A stretch of 64,000 nucleotides of DNA from Branchiostoma floridae (lineage: Eukaryota > Chordata > Leptocardii > Amphioxiformes > Branchiostomatidae). The position numbers and the translations under genes are program-made. The notes below the pieces were generated by a model. That model made no database searches and was not told where the DNA came from. It worked only from the letters and a program-made list of their open reading frames with translations. The stretch covers positions 10,665,521-10,729,520 of the forward strand of contig NC_049988.1 in assembly GCF_000003815.2 (NCBI RefSeq), in the 5' to 3' direction. Below, one piece after another: positions 50,690 to 60,044 of this stretch. Position 1 is the first letter of the stretch. Each line of letters opens with the position of its first letter.

Positions 50690-52601
50690 GAATACAGGTC
50701 GTTTCGTTACATGGTCTTTTCGTTACAAGTCATTTCGTTACATCATGAAGTCATTTCGTTACACTATGATTAGTCATTTCGTTACATCACGAAGTCATTT
50801 CGTTACATCACGAAGTCATTTCGTTACAGATTAATATCAGGCCGTTATAGTACTTCTTACTACAAATGTATTACTTTTCGTGGTAACAAAAAGCCGGGAC
50901 TCAAAATTCAATTTCTTTTTCTTGTTTTTCGGCAGATATTGAACGCCGCTAAGCGCTGGAGTCCCTGACGGGCCACGCTGCATGTCGGCTTGAACGGTCA
51001 TCTGAACCAAGGAGAGATTACACATAATATATCTGTTATGTAGTAACTTGATCATTTATCATACATGCTGTGATGTGTACAATAAATCACGATTAGATGC
51101 CTTTAGTATCGTTGATATACAGCGCGCGCAGTAAAGACCTATTGTTGTTTAATAGACCGGCGGGCACGCACTTTCGTAGGCTTCGGGTCCGTTCGGCGCC
51201 GACAAAATGCCTATAAAACGATATCCAATACCCCTTCAAGGAAAAAAATTCAGGCTTATATCTTTCCTTACCATTTTTTTCTTACTAAACACTACCCATG
51301 CGCCAGTTTAAACGGAGAAAATATAATGTTTCCGTACATTTCCTAGAACACACACGAATATTTTCTTATGCCGACAACTGATGCTAGACCGTCATGCATT
51401 GCATGACGCAAGGGTTCATTGTCCTCCTTCCCCCGCACGTACGTAGTACTGTAATAGTGAATACCGTAATAGTATACAGGACAAAGGTCGGTGGGGAACA
51501 CAAATGGTACAATAGTCTTGTTGTGTATTTCTGACTGAATATAAATATGAAAGATTCAATGCAAAGTCGGGTCAAGATACATTACCTGAGTAGTACTCGT
51601 ATTGGTCTTTACAAATACAAGGAAGGCTATGGAATTTGTAACAGCAATAGGTTTACAACAATAAATAAAGCGGGGAATTTTCATGACTCACGGTAAGCGG
51701 TGTTGTGTTTGCCACGTTTTTATGATGCCAAAAATAAGACGTTAGTTTCATAGTTCTGAGTTTAATATAGAACTACTGTAAATATGGGAGAGATAAACTC
51801 TTCACCTTCTTGTGTACAACTTGTGTCCACAAATTACGCTGAAAGTTTCAAACTTAGCGCCGTCTTTCACGCTGAATATAATTCAAAATGGCGCCCGCGC
51901 CGCTTGTTTTGGCGTGGGTTATGCCGTCAGCCTGTGCGGCAAATGTGATTGCGACATAGGAGAAGTTCTTCTACCTCTACATTGTATGGACAGAAACCTA
52001 TGGACAGTTTGTGCCAGTTTAGAAGGAGAAAATATAATGTTTCCGTACATTTCCTACAACCAATGGCTATGCCGTCAGCTTGCAATCGCTGTGCATGCTG
52101 GGATAGCCGACCCAGTCGGGCCGCCATCTTGGATCGGAGCCGAGCCGAGCCGCAAATTATTCCCCGACTTACCTTTCCCGAAATTCGCATTTCCCCGGTA
52201 AAAACTTAATCGAATACCCTTTCTAGAAGATATAGAAACATTGAATAGTGTTAGTAGAGAGATATGAGAAACAGGGACGTGTTAGGGATGAATGATATGT
52301 GTCTATTGGTATCACTGAACGGAACAAAACCGAACGATAAAAAACAAACAATAACCAAAACCAAACGTAAAATTGAGTGTCCTGTTACGTCTCTAATGTC
52401 AACCAAGGAAGATCAACCTGAAAAAGATAACAGGAAAACACTTATAGCGTTTAACATGCGACCAAGATAGGATAATAATCAAGTGTAACGAAATGACCTT
52501 CCCATGTGTAACGAAATGACCTTCCCATGTGTAACGAAATGACTTCGTATGTAACGAATCGACTGTAACGAAAAGGCGATGTAACGAAACGACCGGTTAC
52601 C
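50690..52601. mobile_element. Foldback/MULE-like element with arrayed inverted ends
   Basis: Both ends carry inverted arrays of the word TCATTTCGTTACA: 50696-50828 on the left, and its reverse TGTAACGAAATGA at 52483-52594 on the right. The outermost inverted words are GGTCGTTTCGTTACAT and ATGTAACGAAACGACC. The 9-base word GTTAAAAAC occurs directly on both flanks (50681-50689 and 52602-52610) and would be the target-site duplication. Nine bases suits Mutator-like elements. The core has a 40-base direct repeat at about 51304 and 52012 but no transposase. The element is non-autonomous. Confidence 0.75.
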
Positions 52602-52610
52602 GTTAAAAAC

Positions 52611-53009
52611 AACTCAAGCCAATTGTCTATCTATGCTTTAATAACACCTGATTATTGGGTTCTCACAACAAGATTAAAGTACTAAGGGACCTTGTTGGCT
52701 AGGTTACAAATACAATTTGCCATAAGTCCATATAAGTTCCATTTTTCAATCCTGGTCAAACAAAAGCACAGCTGGTTTAACTGTTCCTTAGCAATCTTCT
52801 TACAGTGTTACACCATGGTTACAGTCTCTTTATTGTGAATTTCAGAAGGTAAATAGATTACATGTGCCAAAGGTGTTGCCACATAATTCCCAGGAAGATT
52901 ATCTGATTGCAACCAATACAAACAATCTTCTCTCTAGATCTGCTTCAGTGACACTGATCCAAGGCAAGAGCAGAAACATGAGGGTGGGGCCCTGTAACCA
53001 TATGGTATA
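52611..53009. other. Spacer between foldback element and mariner
   Basis: AT-rich, nothing recognisable. Confidence 0.5.
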
Positions 53010-53587
53010 CGAGGGGCGTTCAAGAAGTAATCCACCTGACCCATTTGCCAAAGGAGGAGATTAATGAAACTTGGTGCAGTTATTAGTCTTTCTCTTCATA
53101 GGAATCACCCAGAGTTATGCATTTCTACCATCGTTTGATGCAGCTCTGTACACCGTTTTTGTAGGACGCCCCAGGTTGGTCCTGCAACAGATGCCTCATC
53201 AATGGCAGAAGAGGGACGACCAGGTCTGGGAGCTGTTTCCACAGACTTCCGGCCATGTTTGAATTCACAATGCCAGCGTTTTACAAGGTCATATGATGGG
53301 GAATCATCACCATAAGTTTCTTTTATTTCATCAAAAGTCTCATTTGGTATGCGTCCTTTCAAATACAAAAACCGGATCACTGCGCGACACTCAACTGGCT
53401 CCATTTCACACCTGGTCCATTTCACACCTGACTCAGTTCAAACACCTTTAAATCAAAAACCAAAATTAGTTCAGAGCTGTTTTTTGCACCATAACCCATA
53501 GAGATATGAATCATTACATATACAAAATTTCATCTAGATCAGACAACTGGAAGTGGGTCAGGTGGATTACTTCTTGAACGCCCCTCG
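53010..53587 (-). mobile_element. Internally deleted Tc1/mariner element
   Basis: A 34-base perfect terminal inverted repeat at 53010-53043 and 53554-53587 (ends CGAGGGGCGTTCAAGAAGTA) is flanked by TA on both sides. Inside, on the minus strand from about 53425, an open frame encodes the N-terminal helix-turn-helix part of a mariner transposase (AVIRFLYLKGR, YGDDSPSYDLVKRW, PRPGRPSSAID). The catalytic DDD domain is missing and the frame then loses similarity, so the element cannot transpose itself. Perfect ends suggest recent mobilisation in trans. Confidence 0.88.
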
Positions 53588-54469
53588 TAACACATTTGCA
53601 CCACATTTGATTGGGACTGGGTTATTTCTGCTTCAGGAACTAGTTAGCAAGGTAAAATGTATGTCATCTGTTTCTCCAGAAAACATGGTTTAGGTCTAAA
53701 TGGCATCTTAGAAGCCTACCATAGTCTTTCTAAGTGTCCATTCTTTCCTCTGAAGTTGACTTCTTAAAATTCCCTGGCTGCCTCTGGGTTTTAGTTAGTC
53801 TTCGTCTTTAGTTCTAGATCTATTCTACACAACACTTCCCTGTGTGGGCCTTTACTGTAGTTCTCGAATGGTGTGTGCTTTTCACATGATCACACAAAGT
53901 ATCCTACAACAAAGCATATTGGAATGTCCTTACTCATGATGTATTTGTGGTAAAGCCGAGAAATACTTGATAACTTTAGCAAGACTGTACAGCTTTTAAT
54001 CTTGCATTCTTACTTCACTGGCAACATTTAGATGGTGCAACTAATCTACATGTGATCATCATAAGATTATGAGAATATGACATATTTGGTTTTTTAAGGT
54101 CAGAGTCAGACCAAAATGGATCAAGGGGGAAAATGTATCATGTCTCAGAATTGTGTTTGTACTTTTTTTCCAATTTGATCTAAAATGCTTTTGACAAATT
54201 TGAGTTATACATTTTTTGTCAGTAATCTTCAGCATTTGTTGCCATGACAACTCTTTGTGCAGGATTTTTTTTAAAGCCATCCCTCTCCCCTTCATGATGG
54301 ACTGTCCCATGGGAGGGTTGACTGCCAACATTAGGTTTACTTGAGAACAAGATAAACAAATAGTCCTGTTAAATAAACTAAAAGGCTGTTTGATTGAAAC
54401 AAACCAGTTCAATTGTGCTGTCATTTAACTTGGATACAGGCAATACAAAGGGGGTGATATAAAACAATT
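53588..54469. other. Spacer between mariner and 5S SINE
   Basis: AT-rich, nothing recognisable. A minus-strand open frame at 54059-54424 has no domain signature. Confidence 0.45.
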
Positions 54470-54715
54470 TGTGGTGCATTGGTACACCCGATCCCTCGAT
54501 CTCGGAAGTTAAGCAACGCGCAGTCTGGATAGTGCTTGGATGGGGGACCAACCAAGGACGTCCGGATTGCTGTAGCCTCACGAAGTTTTCCACGAAATCG
54601 TCTTCCGGGAGGGACGTAAAACGGGGGTCCCGTGCTCGAGGAGGTGCCTCGACCATGTTGAACAGCCTCATTACTCATACTTTGGGTACCTACTGGCTGG
54701 CAAAATACACCAGAT
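54470..54715 (+). mobile_element. 5S rRNA-derived SINE
   Basis: The first 110 bases follow 5S rRNA: CGATCTCGGAAGTTAAGCAA (box A region), a middle element, GCTTGGATGGGGGACC (box C) and GATTGCTGTAGCC at the 3' end. The 5' end is truncated and several paired positions are changed, so it is not a functional 5S gene. A body of about 130 bases follows, with GGGAGGGACGTAAAACGG and CCCGTGCTCGAGGAGG, before AT-rich DNA resumes. This is the plan of the 5S-derived (SINE3-type) SINEs. Confidence 0.8.
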
Positions 54716-55354
54716 GATTATTTATCCATTCATCTTTCTTGTGATAAGGAAAATATTAATAACACAGTTCATAGTGATCAAACATTTCCAACTTAAGTCC
54801 ATGTTGTAAAAATGTTCCAAATGCAACAACACCAATACATAATACTGGTCAAAGGCCATTCAATTTCCTTGCTTTTACAATGCAGCACTGTAAATAGCCC
54901 AAATACTGATATTGATTCCTCTTTATTTGACCACTACATAGTAAATTCTACACAGCCTTGTTCAGGGTCAGAGAAATTGTCCAGAAGATTTCCCCAGACT
55001 GAACTAAATAACCGTACAGGGTCCATCATGCACCTAACAGTTTTATCGGAGAGGGTTCATTCCCCTTTCTGTCTTCTGAGGTGCCGTCATCACGTGAAGA
55101 ACAACCAACGCTGTCTTTTGACGTGAAGGCACGTCACATGTCTTAATTATTAAGCATAACGGCGCTTAAGTGCACGTATGGCACATGCCACAAGAAAACC
55201 AACATTTTCTACATTTATCACCATCGTATGAGCCGTCTTGTCGACTTGAACATAAGCAATGGGGAATGTTTTAGAAGAGAGGTGATCAAACACTCTCAAA
55301 ACGTGGGGGGCGCACCCCCGGGGTGGGGTGGGGCCCCTCCCCGTGCAAACTTAC

Positions 55355-55527
55355 CGCTCGAAAATCAGACGAATAATGAGCAGGACGACTGCATAACCCA
55401 CGGAGACGTACAGCTGCGTGGTCTGGGGGTACTGCACCTCGTCTGTGTTGCGGAGATCCGCCCAGGTAACGTTTGGAGGGAGCCAAAAACGCTCGTTCCA
55501 AAACCACGAGTACTGGTAAGCCACCAT
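55355..55527 (-). CDS. Ceramide synthase (CERS5/6-like), first coding exon only
   Basis: From the ATG at 55527 the exon encodes MVAYQYSWFWNERFWLPPN, then VTWADL, an N-terminal signature of ceramide synthases. A hydrophobic first helix (YVSVGYAVVLLIIRLIF) follows and a GTAAGT donor comes after phase 2 at 55355. Ceramide synthases N-acylate sphingoid bases in the ER membrane. The catalytic TLC domain (Lag1 motif) should follow on later exons at lower coordinates, but none is recognised between 55354 and the gap at 50291. This is therefore either a gene cut by the gap or a lone exon. Short exons under 150 bases could have been missed. Confidence 0.75.
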
Positions 55528-55674
55528 CTTGGCGCGATGTGCAGATACCGGAAGTGATCTCAGCTACCCGCGCGCTGATTGGCTGACCTTTCATGATAAG
55601 ATGTCGTGGCGCGAAAATATGAAATTGAGCGATCAGTAATATTTACCCCAGGTGTGTCTAAGCATTTGCAACGG

Positions 55675-55870
55675 ACCTTATGAAACTCGTACGAATCTTA
55701 TGTGATACGCACGAATCACTATGCAAAAACGTGCGAACCTTATTTGATACACACAAATCCATCATCCTCATCTGGCGGGCGGGGTAAGGCGATGCACAAC
55801 GTCTTTCCATATATAATAGGACTCGATCTTTCTTACGCACGAATTACTATGTCACACGCAGGAATCTTAT
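55675..55870. repeat. Short degenerate repeats plus fragment shared with 14905-14990
   Basis: The words TACGCACGAAT and GAATCTTATG recur four to five times. Between them lies CTGGCGGGCGGGGTAAGGCG followed by CACAACGTCT, which matches CTGGCGGGCGGGGTGAGGCG with CACAACGTCT at about 14915. This indicates a dispersed repeat. Confidence 0.55.
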
Positions 55871-55927
55871 GTTAATCTTAATGGGTTCAATGTTAACTTT
55901 GAATTAAAGTTGTTAAATTTCTAGATC

Positions 55928-56125
55928 ATTTACCCCATATGAAATGACTGGTTCCTCCCTTGTCAGGCCCTTAACTCTGTGTGAAATGGATGGTCTCTTC
56001 TTTCCACACCCTTATCCCCCTGTGAAATGGATGATCCCCTGTTCTTAGATACTTAACCCTATGTGAAATGGCTGGTCCCTCCCTTACCTGGCCCTGCGTG
56101 AAATGGATGGGCTTTCCCTCCCGTA
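55928..56125 (+). repeat. Minisatellite with TGTGAAATGG core
   Basis: Five copies of a 40-55 base unit carrying GTGAAATGGATGG (or ATGACTGG, ATGGCTGG) followed by pyrimidine-rich sequence and CCCTTA. Units differ by 10-30%. Confidence 0.75.
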
Positions 56126-56190
56126 GGAGATAATTAAATGATATTATTCATGCAAATGAGGACCTTATTTACAATGACAAGTAAAATCAA

Positions 56191-56402
56191 TACTGTAAAT
56201 GCAGAAATGTTCGCGGTGGATTAATGTTCGCGGTTTTCGCGGTGACCGCTTCACCGCGAATTTAAAACCACCGCGAACATTTTTCTATAATGATATTAGA
56301 TTGCAGTATATGGTGTTACCGCGAACTTAAATCCACCGCGAAAAGTCCTTTTTCCCGCTACCGCGAAATTAAATCCCCGCGAACTTAAAAACATTTACAG
56401 TA
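56191..56402. mobile_element. MITE with CGCGGT/ACCGCG arrays
   Basis: Ends TACTGTAAATG and CATTTACAGTA are perfect inverted copies. Inside, TTCGCGGTGG, CACCGCGAA and ACCGCGAAC recur about ten times in both orientations, so the element can fold on itself. No coding capacity. Confidence 0.8.
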
Positions 56403-56699
56403 ATCAGTTGTAAATCATTTGGTTAAGGTATAGGGCCGTGGAAATGTTCATAATATTTTCTTCTGCTCTTTCAAAACATAGATCACAGTGAATAAACAAC
56501 TGTTCAAGCACATAAACAAATTTTCCGGTTAACGGTCGATAAGTTAGATTACTTAGAATATCACATTTGCACCATGCATCTGATACGTAAAAATCAAAAT
56601 CATGTAAATGAATGACACAACGCAATCAGTACATAGATGAAGTTTGCTGGAAAAACTCTGTTCAGTACATCTCATTGCTTGCAAGCACAAAAAATAATA

Positions 56700-58451
56700 T
56701 CAGCCTGAAAACCGGAGATGACTGTATGCTTGTATCATATCTTGCAACTTGAGGAGAGAAATCGGCAAGGACCCGTCACGAACTACGCCACCACACTTCC
56801 CAGGAGCACTTGCGAGGAGGATCCCCACAGCAACCCCTATCGTGACTCCGCCTGCGAGGTGTAGCCAAGAAAACCCCGACTTTGATGCCTCCTTGACGTT
56901 TTTGCCACGTACCTTCTTTTCTATGTAATACAAAATTGGGTGGTTCCCACTGGCAGCAGAGGGGTGGTTTTGGCCAGAAGGGGAGGGGTAGGGAGTGTGG
57001 CCACACGCCTCACAACAGTCCGAGGAGGGTTGATGGGAATTAACCACCACAGTTTGTCCGTTGTCTCCACCAGGAAAGAAGTTATAGGGATTGAGTAAGA
57101 TATTTCCTGAAAGAAAGAGAAAGGATACTATACAACATGGACACAATAAATCACAGCAAGGATAGGAGAAAGTGTAAATGATAGTACACATTACACAACT
57201 GAAAGATATACCTGTTACAAGCGCGTTAATACATTACACAGAATTTACAAATCAGCAATAAAACCTATAACGTCTTGTCCGTATAACTTATAGATTCAAG
57301 AAATAGCAAAGGAGCGTGATGAACTACGGAGAGCAAAGTTACAAAAAAGGCCACCGACTGTCGACATGTATGTGTGTCAACATGTGCGATATCGATAAAG
57401 TCCACCAAAACCGCCATGCTGAAACTAAGGTTGAATCCTAGTAAAACACCCCAGTTGATGGCATTCAGCACCAAGGAAAGACCTGTTGCCTAAGTACTAT
57501 AGTCAGCACCAAGGACAGCATAGTTATATGTTGCCGTCATTCGGCACCATTGATAGTGTTGTTTGGTAGTGAGTGGACGATATTCAGTAGCAGATGCAGG
57601 GTTCTCTCCCTCTCTTTCTCTGTGCGTGTTAGAATGTGTGTTCGTGTGTTCACGTGATTGTGTATGTGTGCGCGCGCGTGCGTCTGTGTGTGTGTGTCAC
57701 TGTGTGACTGCGTGTGTGCGCTTGCGTGCTTGATATAGCCGTACCCATGGAATCCGCCGTTTCAAACCTCGACAGACGCATGCTGGTTCTTTCCCTGACG
57801 GCAGGACTGGAGAACGGCAGAAGTTCAATGACCTTTCTCATGGCGACGAAGCATTGGTGGAAATGGTCCTCGGTGATCCACTCATTCATGATGGGATGGC
57901 CCCACTTGTTTCGGACTTTCGAGCGTAGTTCCTGCATAGGTAAACAAGTGACCATGGGAAAATTAGGTAACTTTAACATTGCGCTTTGCCTTTTTTGTTT
58001 AAAGAAATTGAGAGCATGGGGTCCAGCCTAATTTTGATTTGGTCGCTCCCCAAAGGTCCGCTTCCGTTGAAATGTTCTTAACATCATTGTTTGAGAGAAG
58101 ATCATGAGACACTGACTTGCTAATATCACTTTTCGTATTCAACTATAGCCTGCAACTTTAGGTCAAAGGCATTTTCGTTAAATTCGCTCCCTGCATGTTC
58201 ACAAAGCCTAAAAGCATTTCTGTCAAATCTGCTACCCTCTAGCCTACTGCTTCCCTCATTTCCTACCGTTGCTGCGTCCTTCAGCTGACGTTCAAAGACG
58301 GTTTTGCTGCAGAGCTGCTCTATAGCCTCAGAAATGTCCATACAGCCGTACGGTACGGGGTGTCCCGCTTCAGTCCGCAGGGCCTGGCAGATCGCCGGGT
58401 GGACGATTTTGTGGAGAGCCATCCCGACCAGCAACCACCTCTTCTCGGCGA
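56700..58451 (-). CDS. HEPN-domain (DZIP3-like) protein with C-terminal hydrophobic segment
   Basis: Three exons: about 58451-58267 (5' end uncertain), 57931-57745 and 57106-56700, joined in phases 0 and 1. The first encodes RWLLVGMALHKIVHPAICQ. The second encodes VRNKWGHPIMNEW and HFHQCFVAM, which fits the DZIP3-like HEPN domain. R-x4-H (RNKWGH) is the HEPN superfamily catalytic-type motif. The last exon holds a cysteine, proline and histidine-rich linker and a hydrophobic stretch (LHLAGGVTIGVAVGILLA), then a stop at 56700-56702. HEPN domains often act as RNases or RNA-binding modules; activity here is inference. The donor at 58267 (ACG|GTAGGA) is the best phase-0 choice but not unique. No clear start Met with a promoter was found. 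Confidence 0.6.
57655..57722 (-). repeat. (GT)n-rich microsatellite
   Basis: TGTG/CGCG dinucleotides follow the donor of the HEPN gene's middle exon. Confidence 0.8.
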
Positions 58452-60036
58452 CTGTAAATTCTTTGTGTGGCAAGGAAAAGAGAACGTCGTAGTCGCAGAT
58501 ACAAAATTTCAAACATGTGATGCTGAACAAATGTTACAGTGATGGAATATAAAGAATCAGTGCCATACAGGTATTTTCATTCGTCTTCTATGTTTGCAGC
58601 CTGACTAAAATCGCGCTCCTACCGGCCGGCTTTACAGCCGCCGGGTCATTAACCCAGCCAGCGAGAGACAGGCTATTATGTTCGTTCAGTCGATCGTACG
58701 GAAAACAATGTAATAAAAACTATGTACCTTCTCCATTAATGTTTACCCAATAGCATTCCTTCTACCGGAATTCGCATCGGAAGAACAGTCACATGGAGGT
58801 GTAACTATCACATACAGAAAAGAAAGAGTAACGTTACAACTTACTTTCCATTGTCTTCATTGTAAGTAAAGTAGATTTTCACAGAAAAGTTTTACAACGC
58901 TGATCGCGAAGACTCGCTGAAGCGACATAGCTGAAACTTCAAATCTCTGATATAGTTTTTTTGTAAAGATGTAATACGTATCACGTTACCATAACTCCAT
59001 GTTTCTCTGTTTACCTTCGACTTCTGAATGCCGTGTATATCGAACGCGAAGGATAACGTTGTAGAACAAATAAACAAATACGGCAGTGTAGGATATGATA
59101 ATATTTTCCTTACAAATTAATTTGTATACATGTTACTCCAAGAGTGGCATTTACTTTTTAGCTTTACAATTTACTCGCAAATAAAGATGCGGCAAATGAA
59201 AAGGGGCAATCGTCTCAAATTTCGCTGGACATTGTTGTTGCACTATTATCAGTTCTGTCAGAGGGCGCTGCTGTACTAGTACCACCTGTTACCCGACTTC
59301 CGGGTTGAACCTCGTTCTGGACCATTACGCATGCGCCGTAAAGAACTACATCACCGCTTGGAAGAGACGTGAACAGATGGTCTACAAAACCCAGAGTTTT
59401 AAGCCTTTTATATCGAATTTCTGTCCTAAAACAACATCTAACCGACGTCCAGACATTTCCAAAGGTTGTCGCGTGATAGCTACATCCCTAACAAGGTAGG
59501 AAACTTATTTTTCGTCTAGAAACGAAGGGGTTATGGTAGGTTGTTATTTTTCTCATTTACTGCCACGACCACCTGCTACAGAAAATATATCCGGGATTTC
59601 CGACACTTGGCAGAGAAGTGCGGCCGTCTGTTTGTGTTTGTGTGGATTTTGTAAATACAAGGGACGTAGACGGGCTCTTTAGATGTAACTGCGAGTAATA
59701 TGTTGATTAACACAACCGCAGTATTCAAGCGAAGGCTTGATTTCAAATTCTAGTTTGAATGTGGGCGTTTCCAACGTACAGTCTGCATAACTACCATTTC
59801 TGCGGGTTTCCAAGGAAAAAAGAAATTAGAAAAGCCTCCCCAAATATGGTTAAACCTGCAATCGGGTTATCTCCAATTCTGCCTTCTACTTGTTTCCTTT
59901 CAAATTTTCTACCTGCATTTTTCACCCTCCACTCCTGCATGGTCGTTTCTGACACACCTCTCTACAGTTTTGTTCAAGCAATGCTTTTATCAAAATGATT
60001 TAAAGCTTCTTGGTAAAAGTTTTCTTCTGTTTCCAG
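58452..60036. other. Intergenic between the HEPN gene and RUNDC1
   Basis: The two genes are divergent. The region holds the probable RUNDC1 promoter at about 59290-59495 and may hold the 5' exon(s) of the HEPN gene, which I could not identify. Confidence 0.45.
59290..59495 (+). promoter_or_regulatory. Probable RUNDC1 promoter and 5' non-coding exon
   Basis: A CG-containing stretch with an ETS-like ACTTCCGG and an NRF1-like CGCATGCGCC precedes a possible exon that ends in AACAAG|GTAGGA at 59495|59496. The acceptor before the RUNDC1 start at 60036 could join to it. NRF1 and ETS sites are typical of TATA-less housekeeping promoters. The 5' end of the exon is not defined. Confidence 0.45.
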
Positions 60037-60044
60037 GAGCCAAG

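Noticed and set aside
51812-52201. Plus-strand 129-codon frame
   Set aside because: Lies wholly inside the foldback-like element and overlaps its internal direct repeat; no transposase motif.
54470-54580. Functional 5S rRNA gene
   Set aside because: 5' end is truncated, several conserved stem positions are changed, and no poly-T terminator follows. It fits a SINE head better.
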